Source of the DNA: Phyto melanocephala
Taxonomy: Eukaryota; Arthropoda; Insecta; Diptera; Rhinophoridae
Length of the DNA stretch: 64,000 nt
Assembly: GCA_941918925.1 (NCBI GenBank)
Contig: OW799234.1
Span: forward strand, 7,717,001-7,781,000
Reading direction: 5' to 3'
How positions within the stretch are numbered: the first letter of the stretch is position 1; each line of letters begins with the position of its first letter. The notes beneath the pieces were generated by a model that searched no databases, was not told where the DNA came from, and saw only the letters and a program-made list of their open reading frames with translations. Shown piece after piece: positions 24,740-35,569 of the stretch. The position numbers and the translations under genes were made by a program.

Positions 24740-25200
24740 TTGTAAAGAAGACATGTTCCAATTTAGTGTGGAATAAAATATCCGTCAAATGGTTCCTACA
24801 GTGGTGATGTCAGGCCTTTGCACCTTTTATAAAATTTTCAATAGCGTTTTTACAAAGATATGGTCATATCTCACCGATGAGGCGTTGGATCTTGGATTTA
24901 AACTCAGACATTATTATCTGGTTTATTTACGTAAACCCGAAATTTCACTAATTTCTATAGAAAAAAATGATATCACAATTTCTTGTGATTTTTTTCTTCT
25001 GGAAATCGTTGCCACAATAAATAAAATGTTTTATACCAGGTGTGCTAGGTGAGGCCGTCCACATGTCATACAGTTGAGGCTACAAGAACTCCGTTGTCAT
25101 GTTCCTGTAACGAATGCAGTTTACATTCACTGACATTTCGGCTTCTTGCTTAACAATTAAGGCCTAATCATGCCTGTCTGTGCAAGTATTAATTTTATAG
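24740..25200. other. Unclassified higher-complexity segment
   Basis: From about 24740 to 25200 the sequence is more complex than the surrounding intron. It has an 87-codon plus-strand frame (24789-25052) with no recognisable motif. It may be old transposon DNA. I saw no terminal repeats. Confidence 0.3.
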
Positions 25201-25867
25201 TAAACTTCGAGTACCATTGAAATCAGTATTGTAATTTAGCTTTTTTGTTTTTCTTCTTTTAGAAAAGAGCTAAGTATTATCTAGCAATAAAATGTAATCC
25301 ATATGTTAAGCTTTAAATCCAGGTATCACTATACTAAATTTTATCAAAATCCAGTTATTAGTTTTTGTGACTAGCGAGTACAGGAGCACACACAGAAAGA
25401 CAGACAGACAAAAATTCTAAAAAGTGGTGTTTAATACATCAAAAAGTGTTTTTTGTGCTCTAGATAACCCTTTAAAAATGTAAAAAAAAATATTTAATAT
25501 ACAGACACAGTTTTTTCTACAATTTTATTTTAAATATTGTTATAGAATTCAAGCAGGCATAGGGATGCCTTATTTGATACAATTTGACTATTATGGACTG
25601 AATTGGATTACTATGCCTTTTCTTAATATCTAAAATCCAACTAATAGCTTCAAAAATCTTTAAAAAAAATAAATTTTATAAGAATCCATTTATTAGTTTT
25701 TGAGACTAGCAAGTACAGGAACACATACAGAAAGACAGACAGACAAATATTCAAAAAAGTGGTGTTTAATACATCAAAAAGCATTTTTTGTGCTCTGTTT
25801 CATCATTAAAAATTTGAAAAAAATATTTAATATACAGACACAGTATTTTTTTCAATTTTATTTTGAA

Positions 25868-26692
25868 CTAGCCAATCCCGGCGCGCGTTGCTACGCCCCT
25901 TCATGAATTTTAATCGCATTCTAAATTTTAATCGAATATCAAGTGCAAGGCTAAAAACTATAACTTTTTCTTTATGAGCGTGGCACTGCCCACTTTTCTA
26001 ATTACGAAACTGTATAGTCATGACAGCTCAATAAGTGTGCAAAGTTTCAGAAAAATCGGTCCAGTGTAAGTACCTCAAAATGATACCTTTTCTTATGGGC
26101 GTGGCACTGCCCACTTTTCTAAATACGAAACTGTATAGTCATGACAACTCAATATGTGTGCAAAGTTTCAGAAAAATCGGGTCAGTGCAAGTACCTCAAA
26201 ATGATACCTTTTTTTTAATGGGCGTGGCACTGCCCACTTTTCTAATGACGAAAGTGTAAAGTCATGACAGCTCAGTATGTTTGCAAAGTTTCAGAAAATT
26301 CGGTCCAGTGCAAGTAGCTAAAACTGATAACTAATTTTTTATGGGCATGGCCCCGCCCACTTTTTCAATCACGAAATTATAAAGCCATGACAGTTCATTA
26401 TGTGTACAAAGTTTCAGAAAAATCGGTCCAGTGCAAGTACCTCAAAATTAAAACTTTTTTAGGGGCGTGGCCCCGCCCACTTTTCTTATCACGAGATTAT
26501 TTAGTCATGACAGCTCGATATGTGTGCAAAGTTTCAGAAAAATCGGTCAAGTGCAAGTAGCTAAAACTGATAACTAATTTTTTATGGGCGTGGCTCCGCC
26601 CACTTTTTTTCACCCATAAACACTCCCTGGTATGTGTACAACAACTTACCAAAGTTTGAGCCCGATCGGTTTTACAGTTTCGGAGTCTATAG

Positions 26693-26723
<31 letters not shown>

Positions 26724-26744
26724 TTTCACTTTTATATATATAGA
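25868..26744 (-). mobile_element. Non-autonomous Helitron, minus copy of a head-to-head pair
   Basis: On the minus strand it begins TCTATATATATAAAAGTG at 26744 and ends with GGGGCGTAGCAACGCGCGCC...GGCTAG at 25868, followed by T. A TC start, a CTAG end preceded by a GC-rich palindromic stretch, and insertion between A and T are Helitron hallmarks. Inside are about six tandem units of roughly 121 bp. Each has GGGCGTGGC..GCCCAC, a CATGACAGCTCA block and a GTTTCAGAAAAATCGG block. A (CA)n run follows the 5' end. It encodes no Rep/helicase. Confidence 0.85.
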
Positions 26745-27449
26745 CTATATATATAAAAGTGAAACTCTGTGTGTGTGTGTGTTAGCTATAGACTCCGAAA
26801 CTGTAAAACCGATCGGGCTCAAACTTTGGTAAGTTGTTGTACACATACCAGGGAGTGTTTATGGGTGGAAAAAAGTGGGCGGGGCCACGCCCATACAAAA
26901 TTAGTTATCATTTTAAGCTACTTGCACATTACCGATTTCTCTGAAACTTTGAACACATATCGAGCTCTCATGACTAAATAATTTCGTGCTTAGAAAAGTG
27001 GGCGGGGTGACGCCCATAAAAAAGTTTTAATTTTGAGGTACTTGCACTGGACTGATTTTTCTGAAACTTTGCAGACATATTGAGCTGCCACGCCCATAAA
27101 AAAAAGTTATAATTTTGAGGTACTTCCACTGAACCGATTTTTCTGAAACTGTGCACACATATTGAGCTGTCATGACTTTACAATTTCGTGATTAGAAAAG
27201 TGGGCAGTGCCACGCCCATTAAATAAAGTTATATTTTTCAGCTACTTAAACTTCACCGATATTTCCAAAACTTTTCACACACATATTGAAGTCTCATGGT
27301 TATACAATTTCGTGATTAGAAAAGTGGGCAGGGCAACGCCTATTAAAAAAAGTTATAATTTTTAGTTTTTTGCACTTGATATTCAATTTAAATTCAGAAT
27401 GCATTTTTATTCATAAAGGGGCGTAGCAACGCGCGCCGGGCTTTTCTAG
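26745..27449 (+). mobile_element. Non-autonomous Helitron, plus copy of a head-to-head pair
   Basis: This is the mirror partner of the minus copy. It starts CTATATATATAAAAGTGAAA at 26745 and ends GGGGCGTAGCAACGCGCGCC then TTTTCTAG at 27446-27449, followed by T. The 5' ends meet at a perfect palindrome (17-bp arms, 26727-26743 and 26745-26761, around A26744). The plus copy has fewer 121-bp units. Both 3' ends abut satellite DNA, so the pair occupies a single A|T target site. Confidence 0.85.
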
Positions 27450-28244
27450 TATTGGTATAGAATTCAAACAGCTATAGGGATGCCTTAATTGATACAATTA
27501 CGACTCTTATTGACTGAATTAAATAATTTAACTTATTGTTAAAAATCAAAAATCCAACTAATTATTTCAAATACTTTTTAAAGAGTTTTTACTTTAATTT
27601 TATCAAAGTTTAGTTAATAGTTTTTGAGACAAGCGAGTACAGAGCACACACAGACAGACAGGCAGACAGAAAAAATTCTAAAAAGTCGTTTTTAATATAC
27701 CAAAAAGTATTTTTTGTGTTCTAGATAACCATTAAAAATGTCAAAAAAATATTTTTTTTCAATTTAATTTTCAATATTGTTATAGAATTAAAGCAGGTAT
27801 AGGGATGCCTTAATTGATGCAATTAAGACTGTTATTGAATGAATTGGATAATAAAATTTTTTTTAAAATCAAAAATATAACTAATAGGTTTAAATATTTT
27901 TTTAGAGAGTTTTCACTTTAATTTTATTAAAATCTAGTTAGTAGTTTTTGAGACAAGGACTAGAAAGACAAACAGAAAGACAGACAGACAAAAATTCGAA
28001 AGGGTGGTGTTTTGTGTTATAGATCAACATTAAAGTTGTCAAAGAATATTTTACATGGAGACATGGTTTCTTTTTGCAATTTTATTATTAATATTGTTAA
28101 GAATTCAAGCAGGTATAGGGATGCCTTAATTGATACAATTACGACTCTTATTGGCTGATTTAGATAGTTTAACTTTTAATAAAAATCTAAAATCCTACAA
28201 ACAGTTCAAAAAATCTTTTAAAAAGTTTTTCCTTTAATTTGATT

Positions 28245-28860
28245 TAATTAAAAGATTTATTCTTTGTTATTTTTGATAAACTACTCAATTGACCACTGAC
28301 GTTTTTAAATGATTTTTCAATTAAAAATTAAAAAAAAAAATTGAATAGAATTTTAAATTTAGTTTGACTAAATTTTCGATTACTATACTGCCTTTTTTTA
28401 AAAACATACTGCCAGTATTCAATTGATGAATTTGTCTATGAAATATTAAAAAATTATATAAAGCTCATAATCCCTCTGATTGCAAACACAGCTTTTCATT
28501 AACTAAAAGGCTTACAAAAATATATTGTATAATCACAACCAAACAAAACGTGTGTATAGAAAAAAATATTTTATGATTTTTTTTTTTTTTTGTTATTATT
28601 ATTGTGTGTTTGTGTAAAAAATTATCAACCATATCATTTTTATAGCATAATTTTAGGAGCCAAACACAATGTGTTTTAATATGATTTTTTTTTATTTCTT
28701 TATTTTTTTGGCAACCAGACAACAAATTTCTAAAACAACCACATAAATATTTTTTATATAAGATCAGATATTAAATTATTTTATATAGCAGAGGGAGAAC
28801 ATAAAGCAGAGAAACAGTGAATGCTTAACAAGCTGTGGTAAATTACATTTTACGCCTGAT
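28245..28860. other. AT-rich DNA, no gene seen
   Basis: Low-complexity T and A tracts, with one inverted dispersed-motif copy (GCATAATTTTAGG, 28645-28657). Frames on the minus strand are lysine-rich chance reads. Confidence 0.55.
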
Positions 28861-28861
28861 A

Positions 28862-29171
28862 CAGGGTGGTTCAAAATTCAACTTTTTGTTTATTTTTTGT
28901 TAATACGTATGAGGTATACTTGTAAGCTCTAAAGAGAAAAGTAGCTCGTAAGACGTGATCTGCCTATCGCTGCTTTAGACGGTGAAATTCTGATGTTAAA
29001 ATGTCCACGACATGCTTTTTGCGTTAAAATAATTAATCGCTGATATAAATAATTTTTTTAAATTATTCTGGTGCTTTGTTCAGTTAAGAAAAAACAAAAA
29101 TAAGTAAAAATATATAGAAACGAAAAAGTTATTAGGTTTTTAAACCCCATAGTGTTCTTTGGCTCTCCCTG
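28862..29171. mobile_element. Possible mariner-type MITE
   Basis: The left end is CAGGGTGGTTCAAA. The right end read inward is CAGGGAGAGCCAAA. Both abut TA (28860-28861 and 29172-29173). The TIRs are imperfect (about 10 of 14 positions). The 310-bp interior has no transposase. The TA target and CAGGG ends suggest Tc1/mariner, with moderate support. Confidence 0.45.
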
Positions 29172-29179
29172 TATTGTGC

Positions 29180-30600
29180 CTTGCATTGGCTTAGTGGTCT
29201 TTTCATAAAATGCTTCACTGTTTGTGTGTTGCATGTGTGTGTTGGTTGGTTGCTTGGTTTATTGTATCACTCTACTATAGTGTTACATGTTGTTGCAAAC
29301 AACTTTTATTGAAATCAGATAAATATTTTTTCTTGTTATTTTTTCATAATCTCATTTTAAAATTTTTTTTACAATCTAGATTCTTTTATAGTTTTTTTTT
29401 CAAACTCAAGCAAAACTATTTAATACAATAACGGCTAGTGGCAAACTTAAGAAGCCATGTAGAGAATATGAATTTATTGTCAAGTCAGTAAAAATTTCTG
29501 AAAACTTAAAGAATAAAAAATATACTGCCTTATAGAGACAATAAATTTCTTTCAGTGTAATGTCATCATACACATATCTATGTAGGTATGTATGTATGTG
29601 TACTCTATTGTATTTATTGAAATCGTATCGTATCATATCGTATCTTAAACATTCATCATTAACATTTTGTTTAAAGTCATCTTTGCACACTAGACATGAC
29701 ATATTCATGCTCATGTCATATTTGCTGATGTGATATCATTATGCATTATATAATACACGTTTACTACAACAAACGCTATTCACTATTTGTGTGTGGGACT
29801 TTTTGGAATGAAAAAAAAGAAAAAAATAATAAAAAACCTTTTCTATTCATTAAGTTTAATATATATTTTTTTTGCAGTTTCTTTTTTTGTAATTTGTATT
29901 TTATATTTCTATTTTTATTTCCATTTTCTTTAAAGGTGTAATAGAAATTTATTATAGCAAATGCCAGCTAGCTAGCAACACGCAAAGGTTGTAAAAAGAA
30001 ACCTTTACTTTTGTAATTGGGTTAAAATGTAATAAAGTAATGGCAAAAGCAAATGTGCTGTAATAAAATTAAATCGAATTTAATTTTTGAAAAGTACTTG
30101 TACAAAAATTAATAAAATAAACCAAAATTTAATAAAACAGTTTGATATTAATAATCATTAAAAAAAATAGTAAAAATAAAATGAAAGTAATTGAATTAAA
30201 CTCAAAACTAGCCAGCAAGAAAGAAAAAAGACATGCAAAAGAAACAGTGAATGCATGAGTTCAACCCATGATGAAGTGGTTCAACTTAGTATTACATTAA
30301 CTTGTCATTGGACATCATCTGTTTACACGAATATATTAATAATCTTCTCTCAATTCCAATTAGTACGCATGGAACGATTGCATATTAGAGGAAGAGAGGC
30401 CCAGGTTTCATGAGTTGATTTGGTTTTTTTACATTAAATGTTTTAGATATTTTGCCTGCATTCGCACATCATGTATGACAAACTATTTTGGATTTGGGGA
30501 AGATACGAAAAATGACTTCTATTACACTATTGATTTAGAACTCATGAAAAGTATTATTCACTTTGAATCAGTGCAAAATTCCTTTGTTAGCTATTTAAAA
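29180..30600. other. AT-rich DNA with microsatellites
   Basis: It holds (GTAT)n-like TATGTATGTATGTG near 29585 and CGTATCGTATCATATCGTATC near 29626. Frames of 60-100 codons are AT-biased chance reads. No gene is recognised. Confidence 0.55.
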
Positions 30601-31932
30601 CTAGTAAGAGTGGTATCTTCGGCTGTGTCGAAACTGATAATAGCCTTCACGATCAAGTACAAAGGTGTAGAGACCATATCGTAGCTTAGCCTAAATTTCA
30701 GATTTCATGTTACACGCCATTTTCTTAATTATTTCCGATACCATCTTTGATTTTGAATTATTACATAGTTAACTGGATTCTACTAGTCAAGACCTTTCAT
30801 TTGATATCCATATTGATGGGGTTAAAAAAAAAAATGTTTCCGCCATTTTGTTTTAGATGCCATCTTGAATTTCACACATGTTTCGTAGTTTACTTTATTC
30901 TACTCGTCAAGCCCTTTCATCTGATGCTAATATTGTGGGGGATAAACGGGACAAAGCCGTTACTACTATATTTGACTCCTATATCCGCCATTTAGTCTAA
31001 GACGCCATCTTGGCTTTGTGCTTTTTCATAATTAACTGTATTTTGCTGTTCAAGCACTTTAATTTGGTATCAATATTGGAGGACATCAAGTGTTACATTT
31101 TTAAATAACAAATATGAACCCTATGTAAATGTATTGATCGCCATTTTGTAATAGCGGCCATCATGGATTTTTAATTTTTCTAAAGTATTACAATGCGCTA
31201 GTCAAATTCTTTTATTTGATGCCTACCTTAGCTCTTTCCCGTTTTGTAGAAACGGAATTTTAGGTAAAATACCGAAACAGTTGTTGTATTTACATATGTG
31301 CTTATATCTCAGTTAGTTTCAAACGGATTTAATAGTTTTTTTTCAGAAATAATTTTTGAGGCCACGGCTAATATTTTTGTGTTCTTAACGTGTCCAACAA
31401 TTATTAAGACGCTTGAAAAATTTGATATATTAACAACAACAAAAAAAATCCAAATAATTTTTGTCTATAACTCTGCCCATTAGTTAACAAATTGTCAAAA
31501 AATATTCACGTTTATCTCCAGACGTATATCATTTCTATAAATAATCTCAAACGTGTCTCTAAAATATTTCAGGGCTGGAAAATTTCAATTTTTTGTGGTA
31601 AAAATTTGAGAAAAAAAAAACAGTCAGTCTTGTTTATTTGCTCTTATCTCAGAAAGTTATAAGGAGATTGTGCTGAATTTTAATATGAAATTGTTCCTGT
31701 AGATGTTTAATATTTTGATACTATCGATAGGGCTATGCGATTTTGGGGGGCTTCAAAAAACTGATTAAAACATACACACGGACAGACAGACAGTAAGATA
31801 TGCGGGCATATCTCAATTAACTCCCCTATTCATAAGCCTTTAAAAAAAAAATATACTTTTTGGGGTTGGAAATGAAAATTGTGGTAATTTCACACGCAAT
31901 AAAAAACCTTTATACTCACTGTGAAGGATATA
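30601..31932 (-). mobile_element. mini-me/DINE-like element, diverged full-length copy
   Basis: The left end, AGTAAGAGTGGTATCTTCGG then CTGTGTCGAA, corresponds to the AGTAAGAGTGCTATATTCGG / GCCGAATC hairpin end of better copies. The right end has CACACGGACAGACAGACAG, then TTTTTGGGGTTGGAAATGAA, and CACTGTGAAGGATATA. The interior carries four degenerate units of about 145 bp (next entry). Hairpin pairing at the left end is decayed, so this is an older copy. Confidence 0.65.
30710..31240 (+). repeat. Degenerate tandem units with GCCATYTTG motifs
   Basis: CGCCATTTT and GCCATCTTG-like pairs recur at about 30713/30738, 30842/30860, 30986/31002 and 31140/31158. Each is followed by a CAAGCCCTTTCATTTGATRYC-like block and AATATTG. 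Unit length is about 130-155 bp. GCCATNTTG is the YY1/Pho-type core, though here it is most simply an internal repeat of the mini-me element. Confidence 0.6.
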
Positions 31933-31939
31933 AAAACAG

Positions 31940-33040
31940 AAATGAGAATTATCCTTTTTGTTTTGTTGCTTGCATTTTAGTAGTTGTACACAAGAAATCT
32001 TGCGCTTTTTTCCTCGGTGCTCTTGTTTTTAAAGGAAAATTGAATGTCATTTGCAAATATGAATAATCTTGCTAAAGTGAACTGGTTTGTTTTTGATTAG
32101 TTCGTATTATCGCGAGTTCACTGTATTCGAAAGCTGAAAAGGGGCTGCTAGAATTCTATGTTTTTTATAGCCTATAACCCAGCTATTTATAAACCGATTT
32201 TGCTCATTTTTAATATCAAAATTTCCTTAAATATTATTGTAGGATTTAAAACTTCATTTGATTAAAAAAATTACGTAGAGGCAGCAGAAAACATACATAT
32301 TTCCACTAGCTTATCAAAATTTTGTATTCCGAAAAGACACGAGAAATTCCTTTAAATCAGATCTCTTATTTTTTCCAACTTTCACTGCAAAAGAATTTAG
32401 TTTTTAAAAACCTACAGCTATTCATTTTAAATCAATTAGTTTTTGCAAACATCAATCAAATATTTAATTGCTTACAACACAAATAATGGCCACACAACAG
32501 TGTAGAGTGTAAACTTAAAAGTCAAACTAATTAGAAGATTTGCTAATAAATAAATAATAAAAAATCAATTAAGAAAAATCCACAGGCATTTTAGTATTGA
32601 CTTAAACACATACTCCATTAAAGAAAAAAACAAAATGACCTCTACCACATGTCTGTTATTCGTTGGAACTTCTGTGTATAAGAGTTTATCAAGCATGAAA
32701 CGGAAAAACCAATATCAATAGTGTAAAGAATAGATAAGTAAACAAATGGATAGAAAGTACGTGGCTTAAATGGTTATTAGTTACTAAAAGTTTTTAACAC
32801 TAGAGACAAAAATCAATAACCTGCAGTTTCAGTACAACTAAAGGCATAAAACTAAAATAGCATTGCCGTTTAAAACATTTTTCGAAAGCAAGAAAAAAAA
32901 GATTCTGTAAATACAGTCTTATAAAAAATATTAATAATACCAAAAAAAAAAATATTTAGCTACTCCATAGACTACCAGGGGACAGCATTAATCCAAAAAA
33001 AAAAAAACTCTCAAGTAATCAACTTATCAACGGGTTTTCA
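31940..33040. other. AT-rich DNA, no gene seen
   Basis: No frame, repeat end or RNA gene recognised. Poly(A) lies at about 32995-33008. Confidence 0.55.
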
Positions 33041-33054
33041 CCCGATGTGTCACA

Positions 33055-33773
33055 ATTTCATTCTGGTATTTCCAAAATGGCCCGCATAACACTTAGAATA
33101 TTTTTAATACTAGAGGGGCACTTAGTGGCACCAGGTCACGTTTTTTGGGGACAAAGGCTGTTGCAACTCTGTTTGACTTAAAATAACAACAATTTTGTAG
33201 ATAATATAAATTTTGTAGAACAACATTCGCTTTTTTTTGAGAAATTAAGCGTGTTTCTATTATTTACCGTTCTGGAGTTATGGCTCCATACGTCAGCTTT
33301 TTGGTCAAAAATTTGGATTTTTTCAAACTTCGAGCAACGAGCGCCACGAGATAACGTCGCTTAATCAAGCTCATCTCGATTAAATATTAGGAAAAGGGAA
33401 TCGTTTTATGGGGTCAACAAAATTTCGAAGTTTTGCCCCCCTATATGAGATCTGGTCACTCTAATGTACATGCAAGAACTTTGCGTAATATTACAAACCA
33501 CCACTATGTTACTATAAATAGTCGAACAACTCCACTAACATTATCAGTATAACAGTAGAGCTTTTAAAGAGCGTATCAAAGTAAGTTTAATAATAAAGGT
33601 GTATAATAATAAGTGAAAGAAATAAAGTCTGTAAAAACAACATCTGAGTGTGTTAAAATAAAAAAAGTGCTCTTACTTTAATAACTAAATTTCAAGTGTT
33701 ATTATTTGCAATACAAAAGAATCCCCAGTTTATTGAAAATAAACCAGCGTTTATAAAAGGTTAAAACGTAACA
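33055..33773 (+). mobile_element. Probable LTR of an LTR retrotransposon
   Basis: The right end AACGTAACA (ending at 33773) is followed five bases later by a primer-binding site complementary to a tRNA-Leu 3' end. Within it lie a TATAAATA box near 33514 and AATAAAG near 33624, as expected for LTR promoter and polyadenylation signals. The left end is uncertain; TGTCACAATTTC near 33049 is one candidate. No gag, pol or env reading frame follows, because a mini-me element begins about 30 bases downstream and the rest is absent. It is a relic. Confidence 0.5.
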
Positions 33774-33778
33774 ACTGC

Positions 33779-33796
33779 TGTCAGAAGTGGGAATTC
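33779..33796 (+). other. Retrotransposon primer-binding site (tRNA-Leu type)
   Basis: TGTCAGAAGTGGG and the following AATTC match the complement of the insect tRNA-Leu 3' end (which ends CCCACTTCTGACA before CCA). There is one extra A in the T-arm part. It sits five bases after the putative LTR end, as in many LTR elements. Confidence 0.6.
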
Positions 33797-33801
33797 AATA
33801 T

Positions 33802-34495
33802 AAAACAAGTAACTGTGCTATATTCGGTCGTGCCGAATCTTATATACCCTTCACAACGTGTAGTCATGCAATAACAATTGTTTGTATCACCATTCATCCC
33901 ATATAAAATACGTGCATACGTACACGTTAGAATAAATGTGGCATCGAATCCCAGCTGAGCCAAAAAAATTTTATTTTATTTTATTTAATATATTATTTAT
34001 ATTTTATTATTTTTTTAAAAAAAATTTTTTTAAATTTTTTTTTAATTTTTTTTGTAGTTTTTTTTTATTATTTTTTTCTTATTTTTAATATTTTTTTTTT
34101 GTAATTTTTTTTTGTTTGGTATGTTTTTTACATGTATGTATGTATGTTGTTGTTGTAATTGTGAAAAAAAACGAGGTGGTCGTGGTTTTTTGCTCGTATC
34201 TCAGAAAGTTATGGGGCGATTATGCTGAATTTCAATAGCGATTCATTCCTGGATATTTCCAAGAGATTGATACCATATACAGATCTGAGGAACATATAGT
34301 TGCTTCTAAAAGTTGATTTCAACCAACACACGGACAGACGGGCAGACGGACAGACGGTCAGGGCTTAATCGACTCCTCTATTCCTAAGCTTTTAGATAAT
34401 ATATACTTTATGGGGTCGGAAATGAAAATTGTAGAAATTACAAACGGAATGACAAAGCTATATATACCCTTGTGCACCACAGGTGAAGGGTATAC
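33802..34495 (-). mobile_element. mini-me/DINE-like element, well preserved
   Basis: It starts AAACAAGTAACTGTGCTATA with TTCGGTCGTGCCGAA, has TATATACCCTTCAC, a central poly(T) tract, a CGGACAGACGGGCAGACGG tract (about 34331) and ends CACCACAGGTGAAGGGTATA. The reverse complement of 42797-43558 is nearly the same sequence. Both contain the same spurious 60-codon frame beginning MAQLGFDATF, so the two copies are young. No protein is expected. Confidence 0.8.
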
Positions 34496-34674
34496 AAATA
34501 CCCGGTTTATTCAAAGAAATTAAATCAACGTTATAAACGTAACAATACTTTATATGTAAGAGAAATAATATTGCATTAAGATCTTTGAATTAAAATTAAG
34601 GTACACTTTTGTGGTTTTATAATTTTTCCGTAATTGCCCAAAATGTTTTCGCAAGTGTTTTATCGTTTAGATAA

Positions 34675-35560
34675 TTTGGACTATACAGATAATATCTGCC
34701 TACTGTCACACTGCTACTTAGATATACAGCAGAAACTCAAGCGCCGAAATAAGGACTTAGGATGAATATCTCAAAAACTAAGGCCATGAAAATGAACATC
34801 ATAAACTTCCAACCACAGCAGCGTCTCGATGAAGTAGACTCCTTGTATTACCTTGGAAGCATCATCATCATCACAGTCTGGCGGTTTCCATGACGCTGTT
34901 TCGAACCGTATCAACTAGGCTGGACAAGCATTTGGCCAACCTAACTCACTATCGAAACCTAGACACCTCTCCTTATGCACAAAATGCAGCATGTTTGATA
35001 GCTGCAGCCAGAAAATAGACAATCAAATTATTTGTCAATCGAATGACTTAGTTCTTCTAATCGAAATTTTATTTTGTGGTTATAAAATTTCTATTGCAAA
35101 CATTATAATTTCTTAGTGCAGACTACATATTGATATTCCGAAACGAAATTATTTCTAGACAACCATAAAATTATACTGTTGCAAATAAACTATACGATTG
35201 TAATACTCACAACCGATACTGTTTTCTCTGTATGTATAGAATCTGTTCTGTTACATGGGTGCGTGACCTGGAACACAGAAAGTCGAGACACAAAAATTTT
35301 ACAAGTATTTTAAGTGTTATGTCTTATGTCGCATATTACAAATCTCTTGGCCAAAAACATCTAGCAACAACCGGCTCTTGAATATATCACTTAAAATTTC
35401 TTTAAATATTGAAATAAAACGGCCTAAATAGAAATGGATTGATCATGCGTTATGCGGGCCACAAGATGTCATTACAGGAAATGCTATGGACTGGCATTCA
35501 GGCAATCGAATGTCACACGTGGTGGCATCAACTAGATGTCGAAGCGTTTTAATCTAATAA
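34675..35560 (+). pseudogene. RTE-like LINE reverse transcriptase remnant, interrupted
   Basis: The plus strand reads DYTDNICLLSHCYLDIQQKL, which aligns with the RT active-site block (Y/F-A-D-D-I-x-L-L). The catalytic DD is now DN. Next come NISKTKAMKMN and VDSLYYLGSII. After a 222-bp insertion (35009-35230) it resumes with LLHGCVTWNTESRD and then KWIDHAL and DWHSGNRMSH. These are the terminal blocks of RTE-type/insect endonuclease-RT LINEs (W-x-W-I-G-H, A-L-D-W-N-P-Q-G). Stops and frameshifts abound. It is dead. Confidence 0.7.
35009..35230 (-). mobile_element. CAGA-ended MITE, copy 2, inside LINE remnant
   Basis: The element reads CAGAAAATAGACAATC at the left, and CAGAGAAAACAGTATCGG inward from the right, so the ends are short imperfect inverted repeats. 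The minus strand shares CGTTTCGGAATATCA and GCAATAGAAATTTTATAACC with 7395-7580. Removing it brings together two ordered blocks of the LINE, which shows it inserted there. No clear target duplication is visible. The superfamily is uncertain; CAGAG ends are compatible with hAT. Confidence 0.6.
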
Positions 35561-35569
35561 GTCGTGAAA

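Larger units (their letters stand above)
25310..28240 (+). repeat. Satellite array, unit about 316-334 bp, split by Helitrons
   Basis: AGGGATGCCTTA occurs at 25561, 27477, 27802 and 28118. After subtracting the 1582-bp Helitron insert, all spacings are 316-334 bp. Each unit contains TATAGAATTCAAGCAGG, AATCCAACTAAT, GAGTACAGGA, a run of AGACAGACAGACAAAAATTC and AAAAAGTGGTGTTTAATA. About four and a half units are present and diverged. No unit has a meaningful frame. A related solo unit is at 20030. Confidence 0.8.

Noticed and set aside
29406..29714. 102-codon minus-strand frame
   Set aside because: Its composition follows from microsatellite and AT-rich DNA, it has no motif, and it has no supporting splice or promoter signals.
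33781..33963. A 60-codon protein (MAQLGFDATF...) found near-identically at 43398-43580
   Set aside because: Both copies are the same part of a mini-me element, so conservation reflects recent transposition, not coding.
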